From Auraticoccus cholistanensis (GTDB lineage: Bacteria > Actinomycetota > Actinomycetes > Propionibacteriales > Propionibacteriaceae): a stretch of DNA of 64,000 bases. Below, one piece after another: positions 27,269-36,204 of the stretch (positions are counted from its first letter, which is position 1; every line of letters begins with the position of its first letter). A program made the position numbers and the translations under genes. The stretch covers positions 7,613 to 71,612 of the forward strand of contig NZ_WPCU01000009.1 in the NCBI RefSeq assembly GCF_009742705.1. Direction: 5' to 3'. The notes under the pieces are model-generated. The model searched no databases and was not told where the DNA came from. It saw nothing but the letters and a program-made list of their open reading frames with translations.

Positions 27269-28804
27269 ATGGTGCCCCGCCCCGAGGTGATCCGCCCCCC
27301 GCTGGAGGAGGTCGACCGGCTGCGCGACCGCTTCCTCGAGGTCGGGTGGCGCACCGACGACGTGCTGGGGCTGATCGGCGCCGCCGGCCAGGCCGGGCTG
27401 GGCCGCAACTCCACCGTGCCGGCCGAGCGGGCCCTCGCCGGCGACCGGTCGCCGCTGGCCACGCTGACCCGGCTCTGGCTGCTGCAGCGGGAGGTGGCCG
27501 AGGCGGACCTGCGGCGGGCGCTGGGTCCCAGCACCGACGACCTCCTCGCCGCCGGGTTGCTCGGGCTCGACGGCGACCGGGCCCGGGCGCTGGTGGACGT
27601 GCGCCCCTACGGCAGCGAGGACGACGGCGCCAGCGGCTGGCTGGTCTCGGACCTGACCCCGGGGCTGGACCAGCAGGTCGCCCCGATGCGGCCCGACTAC
27701 GTGCTGGGTGCTTCTCCGGCCTCCACCACGCTGGCCCAGCTGACCATCCGCCGGCCGGTCGGCCGCGCCTTGGACCTCGGCACCGGCTGCGGGGTGCAGA
27801 GCCTGCACCTGAGCCGGCACGCCGACAGCGTGGTCGCCACCGACCTGAACCCCCGCGCGCTCTCGCTCGCGGCGCTCACGCTGCGGCTGAGCGGGGCCCG
27901 CACCCCGGCGGGGGAGGAGGTGCAGCTGCGCGCCGGCGACCTCTACCAACCGGTCGCCGGCGAGCGCTTCGACCTGGTGGTCACCAACCCGCCGTACGTG
28001 ATGGCCCCGCCCTCGGGCTCGGGTGAGCGGCTGGTCTACCGCGAGGGCGCCCTGCCCGGTGACGAGCTGGTGCGCCGGGTGGTGACCGAGGGTGCGGCCC
28101 TGCTCGCCGACGGCGGCACCTGCCAGGTGCTGGCCAACTGGGCCCACGTCGCCGGGGAGCCCTGGCAGGAGCGGCTGGCCGGCTGGGTGGAGGGCACCGG
28201 CTGCGACCTCCTGGTGCTCCAGCGGGAGGTGCTGGACCCGGCGGAGTACGTCGAGCTGTGGCTGGCCGACGCCGGGCTCACCCGCGACCCCGCCTACCGG
28301 GACCGCTGCGATCAGTGGCTGGACTACTTCGAGGCGCTGGGCATCGAGGCGGTCGGGATGGGCTGGATCAGCGTCCACCGAGCCGGCCGCGACGTCCCGC
28401 AGGTACGCACCCTCGACTGGCCCCACGCCGTCGAGCAGCCGGTCGGCCCGGCCTTCGCCCGCCAGCAGCAGGGGCTCACCCTCTCGCTGCTGCCCGAGGA
28501 GGAGCTGCTGCTCCGGCGGTGGGCGCTGGCCCCCGACGTGGTCCAGGAGACGGTGGGCGCGCCCGGGGCGGCGGACCCCGAGCACATCGTGCTGCGCCAG
28601 CAGACCGGGTTCCGCTCCGCGCTGCGGGTGGACACCGCGGTGGCGGGCGTGCTGGGCGCCTGCGACGGCGAGCTGGCCCTCGGGGTCGTGCTGGACGCGG
28701 TGGCCAGCCTGCTGGAGCAGGACCCGGTCGCCACCCGCGCCCAGGTGCTGCCCGAGGTGCGCCGGGCGCTGGCCGACGGGCTGCTCAGCGAGCCGGTGCT
28801 GTGA
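27269..28804 (+). CDS. HemK-like class I SAM methyltransferase
   Basis: A 511-residue protein with an N-terminal helical domain (about residues 1-150). A Rossmann methyltransferase core follows: RALDLGTGCGVQSLHLSRHADSVVATDLN (motif I), then LVVTNPPYVM, the NPPY motif of N-methyltransferases such as HemK/PrmC and RsmC. The C-terminal ~190 residues are a family-specific domain. Homologues occur next to topA across Actinomycetota. The target (protein Gln, rRNA or DNA base) is not known. It could be a second PrmC-like enzyme, but the long extra domains argue for a separate family. Confidence 0.8.
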   Translation: MVPRPEVIRPPLEEVDRLRDRFLEVGWRTDDVLGLIGAAGQAGLGRNSTVPAERALAGDRSPLATLTRLWLLQREVAEADLRRALGPSTDDLLAAGLLGLDGDRARALVDVRPYGSEDDGASGWLVSDLTPGLDQQVAPMRPDYVLGASPASTTLAQLTIRRPVGRALDLGTGCGVQSLHLSRHADSVVATDLNPRALSLAALTLRLSGARTPAGEEVQLRAGDLYQPVAGERFDLVVTNPPYVMAPPSGSGERLVYREGALPGDELVRRVVTEGAALLADGGTCQVLANWAHVAGEPWQERLAGWVEGTGCDLLVLQREVLDPAEYVELWLADAGLTRDPAYRDRCDQWLDYFEALGIEAVGMGWISVHRAGRDVPQVRTLDWPHAVEQPVGPAFARQQQGLTLSLLPEEELLLRRWALAPDVVQETVGAPGAADPEHIVLRQQTGFRSALRVDTAVAGVLGACDGELALGVVLDAVASLLEQDPVATRAQVLPEVRRALADGLLSEPVL

Positions 28805-28938
28805 ATCCACGGGCCGGGCAGGCGGCGGGCTGAACCGGCGGCACCACCCGTCCCGCGCCGCCACCCCGGCCCTGCCCGCAGCCGGGCGTCGCCCACAGCC
28901 GGGCGGCTTCGCAGCAGCCTGCGCCGCTCGCTTGGGGG

Positions 28939-28944
28939 TACGGT
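28939..28944 (+). promoter_or_regulatory. Possible -10 box (TACGGT) for topA
   Basis: TACGGT lies about 57 bp before the topA GTG in an otherwise non-coding 196-bp gap, giving a leader of roughly 50 nt. No clear -35 hexamer is visible. Confidence 0.4.
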
Positions 28945-29000
28945 GTCCAGCGTGCCCGCGGGGAGGGCCATCCGGGAGCTCCGGACGAGGAGAGGAAGCA

Positions 29001-31871
29001 GTGGCAGCAACAACACGTCGGCTCGTGATCGTGGAGTCGCCCACCAAGGCGACCAAGATCGCCAGCTTCCTCGGCGACGGCTACGTCGTGCAGTCCAGCC
29101 GCGGCCACGTCCGCGACCTCCCCACCGGGGCCGCGGACGTCCCGGCCAAGTACAAGGGCGAGAAGTGGGCCCGCACCGGGGTCAACGTCGAGGCCGGCTT
29201 CGAGCCCCTCTACATCGTCCAGCCCGACAAGAAGGGCACCATCCGCGAGCTCAAGCAGGCCCTGGCCGGGGTCGACGAGCTGCTGCTGGCCACCGACGGC
29301 GACCGCGAGGGCGAGGCCATCGCCTGGCACCTGCTGCAGGAGCTCAAGCCGAAGGTGCCGGCCCGGCGGATGGTGTTCCACGAGATCACCCCCGGCGCCA
29401 TCGCCGAGGCGGTGCAGAACCCCCGCGAGCTGGACACCGACCTCGTCGACGCCCAGGAGACCCGCCGGATCCTCGACCGGCTCTACGGCTACGAGGTCTC
29501 CCCGGTGCTGTGGAAGAAGGTCATGCCGCGGCTGTCGGCCGGCCGGGTGCAGTCGGTGGCCACCCGCCTGGTGGTCGACCGCGAGCGGGAGCGGATGGCC
29601 TTCCGCAGCGCCTCCTACTGGGACGTCGACGCCGTCCTCGCCCCCGGCACCGACGCCGGCTCCGAGGGTGGGGAGGAGGCGTCCACCTTCGGGGCCCGGC
29701 TGACCCACGTCGGCGCCCGCCGCGTCGCCCAGGGCCGCGACTTCGACAGCCGGGGGGTGCTGCAGCAGGGCCGCGGCGAGGAGGTCCTGCAGCTCGACGA
29801 GACCGCCGCCCGCGAGCTCACCGCCCGGCTCGAGACCGCCGCCTGGTCGGTGACCTCGGTGGAGGCCCGCCCCTACACCCGCAAGCCCTACGCGCCCTTC
29901 CGCACCACGACCCTGCAGCAGGAGGCCGGGCGCAAGCTGGGCTTCACCGCCCAGCGGGCGATGTCGGTGGCCCAGGAGCTCTACGAGGGCGGCTTCATCA
30001 CCTACATGCGGACCGACTCGATCACCCTCTCCACCACCGCGGTGGAGGCGGCCCGGGCCCAGGTCCGCCAGCTCTTCGGCTCGGAGTACCTGCCGGACAA
30101 GCCCCGGGTCTACACCTCCAAGGTCAAGAACGCCCAGGAGGCCCACGAGGCCATCCGCCCCGCCGGCGACACCTTCCGCACCCCGGCCCAGACGGGGCTG
30201 CGCGGGGACGCCTTCCGGCTCTACGAGCTGATCTGGATGCGCACGGTGGCCTCCCAGATGGCCGACGCCCGCGGGCAGTCGGTCCGGGTCGAGATCGCCG
30301 CCACCCCGGGGCAGGGCGAGCCGTGCACCTTCGTCGCCTCGGGCCGCACCATCACCTTCCACGGCTTCCTCAAGGCCTACGTCGAGGCCGTCGACGAGAC
30401 CGACGGCGCCCAGTCCGACGACGCCCAGGCCCGGCTGCCGCAGCTGGACGAGGGCCAGCCGCTGGAGCAGCGCGAGCTGAGCGCCAACGGCCACGAGACC
30501 AAGCCGCCGGCCCGCTACACCGAGCCCTCGCTGGTGGCGAAGCTGGAGGAGCTGGAGATCGGCCGGCCCTCCACCTACGCCTCGATCATCCGCACCATCA
30601 CCAGCCGCGACTACGTGTTCAAGAAGGGCTCGGCGCTGGTGCCGACCTGGCTGGCCTTCGCGGTCACCCGGCTGCTGGAGGAGCACTTCGCCAAGCTGGT
30701 CGACTACCAGTTCACCGCCGACATGGAGGACACCCTCGACGAGGTCGCCGGCGGCCGCGCGGAGCGGCTCTCGGTGCTCAGCGACTTCTACTTCGGCGCC
30801 CGCGACGGCGCCGAGGGGGTCGGCGCCGCCACCGGTCGGTCCGGGCTGCACACCCTGGTCAGCGAGCTGGGCGACATCGACGCCCGCCGGCTGTCCACCT
30901 TCGAGCTCGGCGACGTCGACTCCGGCATCGTCGTGCGGGTGGGCCGCTACGGCACCTACGTGGAGGACGCCGAGGGACGCCGGGCCAACGTGGCCGACGA
31001 CCTGCCTCCCGACGAGCTGACCGTCGAGAAGGCCCGCGAGCTGCTCAGCCGCCCGATGGGGGAGGAGCGCGAGGTCGGCACCGACCCCGAGACCGGGCGC
31101 ACCGTCGTGGCCCGCAACGGCCGCTTCGGGCCCTACGTCACCGAGGTGCTGGAGGAGGACGCCCCCAAGGGGGCCAAGCCGCGCACCGGCTCGCTGTTCG
31201 CCTCGATGACGGTCGAGGACGTCACCCTGGAGCAGGCGCTGCGCCTGCTCAGCCTCCCCCGGGTGGTGGGCACCGACCCCGACGGCGTCGAGATCACCGC
31301 CCAGAACGGTCGCTACGGCCCCTACCTGAAGAGGGGCACCGACTCGCGCTCGCTGAGCAGCGAGGACCAGATCTTCGACATCACCCTCGACGAGGCGCTG
31401 GCCATCTACGCCCAGCCCAAGCAGCGCGGCCGGGCGGCGGCCAAGCCGCCGCTGAAGGAGCTCGGCCCGGACCCGGTCTCGGGCGCGCCGATGGTGGTCA
31501 AGGACGGCCGCTTCGGCGCCTACGTGACCGACGGGGAGTACAACGCCACCCTGCGCCAGGGCGACGACGTGGCCACCCTGACCCCCGAGCGGGCGGCCGA
31601 GCTGCTGGCCGAGAAGCGGGCCAAGGGCCCGGCCAAGAAGACCGCCAAGCGGGCGACCAGGTCGACCGCGGCCAAGAAGACGTCGGCCAGCACCGCGAAG
31701 AAGGCGACCGCCAAGAAGACCCCCGCCAAGAAGACGGCCGCCAAGAAGACCGCGGCCGCGAAGACGACGGCGACGAAGGCCACGACGACCACGGCGAAGA
31801 AGACCGCGGCGACCTCGGCAGCGACCGCCGGCAGGAGCTCCGCCGGGTCGTCCGGCAGCACCGACGGGTGA
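29001..31871 (+). CDS. topA: DNA topoisomerase I
   Basis: A 956-residue type IA topoisomerase that relaxes negative supercoils. The TOPRIM domain starts at VIVESPTKATKI with the later DGDREGEAIAWH acidic motif. The active-site Tyr is Tyr335 (GFITYMRTDSITLS). Four C-terminal repeats of the actinobacterial type (GRYGTYVED, GRFGPYVTE, GRYGPYLKR, GRFGAYVTD) replace zinc fingers. The protein ends in a ~75-residue Lys/Ala/Thr tail with repeated AKKT units, which in mycobacterial and streptomycete TopA aids DNA binding and processivity. GAGAGGAAG precedes the GTG at 29001. Confidence 0.96.
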   Translation: MAATTRRLVIVESPTKATKIASFLGDGYVVQSSRGHVRDLPTGAADVPAKYKGEKWARTGVNVEAGFEPLYIVQPDKKGTIRELKQALAGVDELLLATDGDREGEAIAWHLLQELKPKVPARRMVFHEITPGAIAEAVQNPRELDTDLVDAQETRRILDRLYGYEVSPVLWKKVMPRLSAGRVQSVATRLVVDRERERMAFRSASYWDVDAVLAPGTDAGSEGGEEASTFGARLTHVGARRVAQGRDFDSRGVLQQGRGEEVLQLDETAARELTARLETAAWSVTSVEARPYTRKPYAPFRTTTLQQEAGRKLGFTAQRAMSVAQELYEGGFITYMRTDSITLSTTAVEAARAQVRQLFGSEYLPDKPRVYTSKVKNAQEAHEAIRPAGDTFRTPAQTGLRGDAFRLYELIWMRTVASQMADARGQSVRVEIAATPGQGEPCTFVASGRTITFHGFLKAYVEAVDETDGAQSDDAQARLPQLDEGQPLEQRELSANGHETKPPARYTEPSLVAKLEELEIGRPSTYASIIRTITSRDYVFKKGSALVPTWLAFAVTRLLEEHFAKLVDYQFTADMEDTLDEVAGGRAERLSVLSDFYFGARDGAEGVGAATGRSGLHTLVSELGDIDARRLSTFELGDVDSGIVVRVGRYGTYVEDAEGRRANVADDLPPDELTVEKARELLSRPMGEEREVGTDPETGRTVVARNGRFGPYVTEVLEEDAPKGAKPRTGSLFASMTVEDVTLEQALRLLSLPRVVGTDPDGVEITAQNGRYGPYLKRGTDSRSLSSEDQIFDITLDEALAIYAQPKQRGRAAAKPPLKELGPDPVSGAPMVVKDGRFGAYVTDGEYNATLRQGDDVATLTPERAAELLAEKRAKGPAKKTAKRATRSTAAKKTSASTAKKATAKKTPAKKTAAKKTAAAKTTATKATTTTAKKTAATSAATAGRSSAGSSGSTDG

Positions 31872-31875
31872 TCCC

Positions 31876-33294
31876 GTGGCCCGCCAACCCGACCCCGACG
31901 GGGCCGCCCGCCGCTACTTCGAGCTGCCGTTCGCCGTCCCCGGGCAGCGGCTGGTCCGTCCCGACCTGGGCCTGGTCAGCATGGTCTCCCGGGGTCCCGA
32001 GCACTCCTACGAGCTCGACGTCACCATCCTGGACGCCGCCGACCTGAGGCTCACCCGGGCCGGGATCACGCTGGCCCACCGGGTCGCCGACGGCCACGGC
32101 GAGTGGTACCTCGCCGCGCCGGCGTGGGCGCCGCTGCTGCCGGAGGAGACGGTGGAGCCCATGCTGGACTCCGACCTGCCCCCCCAGATCGCCGAGCTGG
32201 TGCTGCCCTTCCGCCGGCAGGCCGCCCTGCAGCCGGTGGCGGCGCTGCACTGCGAGCGGGCCGCGTTCTCCATCCGTGGCCCCGAACGGCGCACCAGGGC
32301 GGTCGTCCACGACGACCGGGTGACCGTGCGCCGCGGCGGCGTCACCGTCTCGCGCTACCGCGAGGTGACGCTGCAGCCGGTCGACCTCAACCGCAAGCAG
32401 CTGGGCTGGCTGACCGAGACGCTGCAGGCCGTCGGCGGCACCCGGGTGGAGCGGCTGCCCTCGCCCGGCAGCCGGCTGGGCGTGCCGGCGTCCGGGCTGG
32501 ACCGCTGGAGCCGCACCGGGTGGGACACCGGCACCGACCTGGAGGGGTTCGTCACGGCCCTGGTGGCCTCGCGGCTGCGGGAGTGGCTGGTGGCCGACCT
32601 GTCGCTGCGCACCGGCAGCACCGACTCCGCCGGCGACCTCACCGAGGTGCTCTCCGGGCTGCGGGGGGAGCTGCGGGGTCTGGGCGCCGCGCTGGACCCG
32701 ACGTGGCTCGACGAGGTCGACGAGGAGCTGGACTGGCTGGTGGCCGAGCTGGGCGGTGCCGTCCCGGCCGCCGGCGCCGGCCGCGAGCAGCTGACGGCGG
32801 TGCTCGCCGGGCAGCGCTACCTGCACCTGCTGGACCTGGTGGTGCAGGCCTCGCTGGTGCCACGGCTGGGGCGCGGGGCGGAGTCGCCGGCCAGCGAGGC
32901 GCTGGGCCGCTCGGTCCGGGCGGCGGCGGAGGAGCTGATCAAGGCCGGGCGCCGGCTGGGTCCCAGCTCGCCGCCGGTGGACTGGGTGGCGATGGGCGCG
33001 CTGGTCGAGCAGGCCCACGCCGCCACCCTGGTCGCCCGCCGCAACCTGCCGGGCTGGGCCCGCAAGGTCGACAAGCGGCTGCGGCGGGTCTCGGACCTGC
33101 TGCCCGGCTGCGTCGACCCGCAGCTGGAGACCATCGAGCACTCCGTGGAGGACCTCGGCCCGCAGCAGGCCTTCGCCGCCGGCCGCCGCTACGAGCAGCT
33201 GCTGACCGCGCAGAGCCGGGCCCGGCGCGAGCTCCTCGCCCGCTGGCCCCAGCTGGAGAACAAGCTCCGCACGGCGATCAGGGCCTCCTGGTGA
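31876..33294 (+). CDS. CYTH/CHAD-like protein between topA and tmk
   Basis: A 472-residue protein with no firm family. The first ~200 residues have a CYTH (triphosphate tunnel) flavour: alternating charged strands (HSYELDVTILDAADLRLTRAGITLAHR, GGVTVSRYREVTLQPVDL). The canonical ExExK start is not kept. The second half is helical and basic, with GWARKVDKRLRRVSDLLPG, compatible with a CHAD domain that binds polyphosphate. A degenerate CYTH-CHAD protein is my best guess. It begins 4 bp after the topA stop, and its own stop overlaps the tmk GTG, so it is in the same operon. Confidence 0.55.
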   Translation: MARQPDPDGAARRYFELPFAVPGQRLVRPDLGLVSMVSRGPEHSYELDVTILDAADLRLTRAGITLAHRVADGHGEWYLAAPAWAPLLPEETVEPMLDSDLPPQIAELVLPFRRQAALQPVAALHCERAAFSIRGPERRTRAVVHDDRVTVRRGGVTVSRYREVTLQPVDLNRKQLGWLTETLQAVGGTRVERLPSPGSRLGVPASGLDRWSRTGWDTGTDLEGFVTALVASRLREWLVADLSLRTGSTDSAGDLTEVLSGLRGELRGLGAALDPTWLDEVDEELDWLVAELGGAVPAAGAGREQLTAVLAGQRYLHLLDLVVQASLVPRLGRGAESPASEALGRSVRAAAEELIKAGRRLGPSSPPVDWVAMGALVEQAHAATLVARRNLPGWARKVDKRLRRVSDLLPGCVDPQLETIEHSVEDLGPQQAFAAGRRYEQLLTAQSRARRELLARWPQLENKLRTAIRASW

Positions 33295-33941
33295 GCGCGC
33301 CGGGGGTCTTCGTCGTCTTCGAGGGCGGCGACGGGGTGGGCAAGACCACCCAGGTCCGGCTGCTGGCCGAGCGGCTCACCGCCAGCGGCCGTCCGGTGGT
33401 GCTGACCCGCGAACCCGGCGACACCGCCGTGGGGGCCCGCATCCGCGACCTGCTGCTCGACCCGGCCCACCCCGAGATGGCGCCGCGGACCGAGGCGCTG
33501 CTCTACGCCGCCGACAAGGCCCAGCACCTGGCCGAGGTGGTCCGGCCTGGGCTGGCCCGGGGGGCGGTGGTGGTCTGCGACCGCTACGTCGACTCGATGC
33601 TGGCCTACCAGGGCGCCGGTCGGGTGCTGGCGGTCGACGAGGTGGAGGAGGTGGCCCGGTGGGCCACCGAGGGCCTGCGGCCGTCCCTCACCGTGCTGCT
33701 CGACCTCGACCCGGACCGGGCGGTCGCCGCCATCGCCGGCAAGGACCGGCTGGAGGCGGAGTCGGTGGAGTTCCACCGCCGCGTCCGGGAGGGCTTCGCC
33801 CGGCTGGTGGCCCGCGACCCCGACCGCTACCTCGTGCTGCCGGCCCGGCAGCGCCGCGAGGAGATCGCCGAGCAGGTGTGGCGACGGCTGCAGCCGCTGC
33901 TGGCGCCGGTGTCGGTGGCGAGTGGCACGGTGGAGCCATGA
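33291..33941 (+). CDS. tmk: Thymidylate kinase
   Basis: A 216-residue kinase that converts dTMP to dTDP for DNA synthesis. The P-loop FEGGDGVGKTTQ lies at residues 9-20, and the dTMP-binding motif LTREPGDT follows. The DRY-type motif VVCDRYVDSMLAYQGAGR and a short LID region (ESVEFHRRVREGF) are intact. The GTG start overlaps the previous stop and the stop overlaps the holB ATG, so the three genes are translationally coupled. Confidence 0.94.
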   Translation: MSAPGVFVVFEGGDGVGKTTQVRLLAERLTASGRPVVLTREPGDTAVGARIRDLLLDPAHPEMAPRTEALLYAADKAQHLAEVVRPGLARGAVVVCDRYVDSMLAYQGAGRVLAVDEVEEVARWATEGLRPSLTVLLDLDPDRAVAAIAGKDRLEAESVEFHRRVREGFARLVARDPDRYLVLPARQRREEIAEQVWRRLQPLLAPVSVASGTVEP

Positions 33942-35179
33942 CCGTGCTGCCCGGTGGCCTGCCCGCACCCGCCCCCACCGCGCCGCCCCGCCCGGTGGAG
34001 CTGCTGCCCGGGGTCTGGCGCGACCTCGTCGGCCAGCACGGTCCCGTCGCCACCCTGCGCCGGGCGGCGGCGGGGGAGCCGCACGCGATGAGCCACGCCT
34101 GGCTGATCACCGGGCCGCCGGGGTCCGGGCGCTCCACCGCGGCCCGGGCCTTCGCCGCCGCCCTGCAGTGCGACCGGCACGGCTGCGGGGAGTGCCAGCA
34201 GTGCCGCACCGCGCTGTCCGGCGCCCACCCCGACGTCACCCTGGTGCGCACCGAGCAGCTCTCGATCGGCGTCGACGAGGTCCGCGAGCTGGTCCGCCGG
34301 GCGGCGATGAGCCCCACCCTGGGGCGGCGCCAGGTCCTCGTCGTCGAGGACGCCGACCGGCTCACCGAGCGCGGTGCCGACGCGCTGCTGAAGAGCATCG
34401 AGGAGCCGGCGGCCAAGACGGTCTGGCTGCTGTGCGCGCCCACCTCCGACGACGTGGTGCCCACCATCCGCTCCCGCTGCCGGCTGCTCACCCTCTCCAC
34501 CCCCCGACCGGCCGACGTCGCCGCGCTGCTGCACCGCCGCGACGGCGTCGACGAGGCGCTGGCCGCCCACGCCGCCCGCGCCGCCCAGGGACACATCGGC
34601 CGGGCCCGCGTCCTCGCCCGCGACGAGGGCGCCCGCAACCGCCGCCGGGAGGTGCTGCAGATCCCCGGGCAGCTGACCGGGCTGGGTGCCTGCCTGACCG
34701 CCGCCGCCAACCTGGTCGAGGCCTGCGCGGAGGAGGCCGCCGCGGCGACGTCGGCGCTGGACGCCAAGGAACGCGCCGCGCTGGAGGAGGCCCTCGGCTT
34801 CGGCACCCGGGGTGCCCGCCCCCGGCAGGCGGCCAGCGCCCTGAAGGAGCTGGAGGAGCAGCAGAAGGCCCGGGCCAAGCGCTTCCAGCGCGACGCCCTG
34901 GACCGCGCGCTCACCGAGCTGACCGCCTGGTACCGCGACGTGCTGGCGCTGCAGACCTGCCAGGCGCGCGAGGTCGCCCCCGAGCTGGAGGGCCGCCCCG
35001 GGCCCGAGCTGGTCAACGCCGAGCTGCGCGCCGAGATCGCCGTGGCCGCGCGCCGGGGCTCCCCGGAGTCGACGCTGCGCCGCATCGACGCGCTGCTGGC
35101 CTGCCGGCAGGCGCTGGAGACCAACGTGGCCCCGCTGCTGGCGGTGGAGGCCATGATGATCGCCCTCGTCGAGGGCTGA
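33938..35179 (+). CDS. holB: DNA polymerase III subunit delta'
   Basis: A 413-residue clamp-loader subunit. The AAA+ fold shows Walker A GPPGSGRSTAAR (Arg in place of Lys, as is usual for delta'). A zinc module with four Cys follows (CDRHGCGECQQCRTA), then Walker B-like VLVVEDADRLTERGADALLKSIEEP and sensor 1 STPRP. The C-terminal ~200 residues form the collar domain and include a coiled, charged segment (KELEEQQKARAKRFQRDAL). It probably closes the topA-CYTH-tmk-holB operon. Confidence 0.9.
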   Translation: MTVLPGGLPAPAPTAPPRPVELLPGVWRDLVGQHGPVATLRRAAAGEPHAMSHAWLITGPPGSGRSTAARAFAAALQCDRHGCGECQQCRTALSGAHPDVTLVRTEQLSIGVDEVRELVRRAAMSPTLGRRQVLVVEDADRLTERGADALLKSIEEPAAKTVWLLCAPTSDDVVPTIRSRCRLLTLSTPRPADVAALLHRRDGVDEALAAHAARAAQGHIGRARVLARDEGARNRRREVLQIPGQLTGLGACLTAAANLVEACAEEAAAATSALDAKERAALEEALGFGTRGARPRQAASALKELEEQQKARAKRFQRDALDRALTELTAWYRDVLALQTCQAREVAPELEGRPGPELVNAELRAEIAVAARRGSPESTLRRIDALLACRQALETNVAPLLAVEAMMIALVEG

Positions 35180-35297
35180 GCCCACCGGCCGCCCGTCACG
35201 GCGCCCGACACTCCGCACCGGCTGCGGGCAGATGGGGGCGGGCGTTGACAGAATCGGGCGGTACGCAGGTTCCCCACTGCCCCAGAAGGAGTCCGAG

Positions 35298-36122
35298 ATG
35301 AGCTCACCGGATCCGGAGAAGAAGGACGACGCCTCCCAGGCCTCCACCGGCGCCCCCTCCAGCGCCACCACCGGGTCCGGTCCGCGATCCGAGGACGACA
35401 CCGCGACGACGACCCTGCCGCGCACCTCGGCGGCGCCGGCCGACACCGAGCAGACGACGGTGATGCGCTACCCGGACGCCGACCGCGACCGGTCCACCGC
35501 CCGCACGACCGGCACGGGCACCGGCGCCGGCAGCACGGGCGCGGCGACCGGCGGCGCCACCACGGCGGCGCCCGAGGACCGCGCCAGCGCCCGGGCCGCC
35601 GCCCGCGCCGAGCGCGAGCGCGCGCTGGGGGTGCGCAACCACCCCGCGCCGGTGGAGGAGGAGGTCGACCCGGGCCCGACCAAGCACAACACCGACCGCT
35701 TCCTGGGCTCCCTCGGGCTGTTCCTGCTGCGGCTGGTCACCGCGGCGGTGATGGGCGTCCACGGCGCCCAGAAGCTGCTCGACATCGACGGCACCACGCA
35801 GTTCTTCACCAGCACCGCGCTGCCCTACCCGGAGGTCTTCGCGCTGGTCACCGCCATCGGCGAGGTGCTGATCGCGCTGGCCCTGCTGCTCGGCCTGCTG
35901 GTGCGGGTGGCCGGGCTGGGGGTGCTGGCGATCTCCGTCGGCGCCCTGGTGCTCGTCCACTGGTACCGCAACCCGTTCGTCGCCGGGCAGTCCGGCTTCC
36001 AGGGCGAGCTCGAGCTCGTGCTCGCCGGGGTCGGTCTGCTGCTCGCCTGCGTCGGCGGCGGCTGGTGGGGCATCGACGCGGCGCTCCGCCGCGGCCGCGC
36101 CCGCCGGCGCGCCGGCGTCTGA
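35298..36122 (+). CDS. DoxX-family membrane protein
   Basis: A 274-residue protein. The first ~125 residues are a disordered Ser/Thr/Asp/Ala-rich cytoplasmic segment. Four transmembrane helices follow, with DoxX motifs (FLLRLVTAAVMGVHGAQKLLDIDG, PYPEVFALVTAIGEVLIALALLLGLLVRVAGLG). DoxX proteins are linked to redox and oxidative-stress membrane complexes in mycobacteria; the function here is unproved. AGAAGGAG precedes the ATG. A TTGACA hexamer at 35245-35250 may be its -35 element, without a matching -10. Confidence 0.8.
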   Translation: MSSPDPEKKDDASQASTGAPSSATTGSGPRSEDDTATTTLPRTSAAPADTEQTTVMRYPDADRDRSTARTTGTGTGAGSTGAATGGATTAAPEDRASARAAARAERERALGVRNHPAPVEEEVDPGPTKHNTDRFLGSLGLFLLRLVTAAVMGVHGAQKLLDIDGTTQFFTSTALPYPEVFALVTAIGEVLIALALLLGLLVRVAGLGVLAISVGALVLVHWYRNPFVAGQSGFQGELELVLAGVGLLLACVGGGWWGIDAALRRGRARRRAGV

Positions 36123-36146
36123 GCTCCGGCCCCCGAACTCCCGGCT

Positions 36147-36180
36147 GACGCCCCGGTGCCCCTGCGGGCACCGGGGCGTC
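36147..36180. terminator. 15-bp perfect stem-loop after the DoxX gene
   Basis: The arms 36147-36161 and 36166-36180 are perfect complements around a CTGC loop, between convergent genes. It is a bidirectional terminator. Confidence 0.85.
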
Positions 36181-36204
36181 GTCGCGCCCGGGCAGGAGGG
36201 GGGG

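Noticed and set aside
26845-27534. Open frames on both strands through 26982-27212 as a real gene
   Set aside because: The two frames are mirror images caused by the palindrome, and neither has a ribosome-binding site or a recognisable domain.
28952-29000. A GTG 7 nt after TACGGT before topA that could be a leaderless start
   Set aside because: It opens a frame that runs out of phase through all of topA; topA has its own GTG with a ribosome-binding site.
35245-35271. TTGACA upstream of the DoxX gene as a full promoter
   Set aside because: No -10 box lies 16-18 bp downstream; the best candidates are at 11 or 15 bp.
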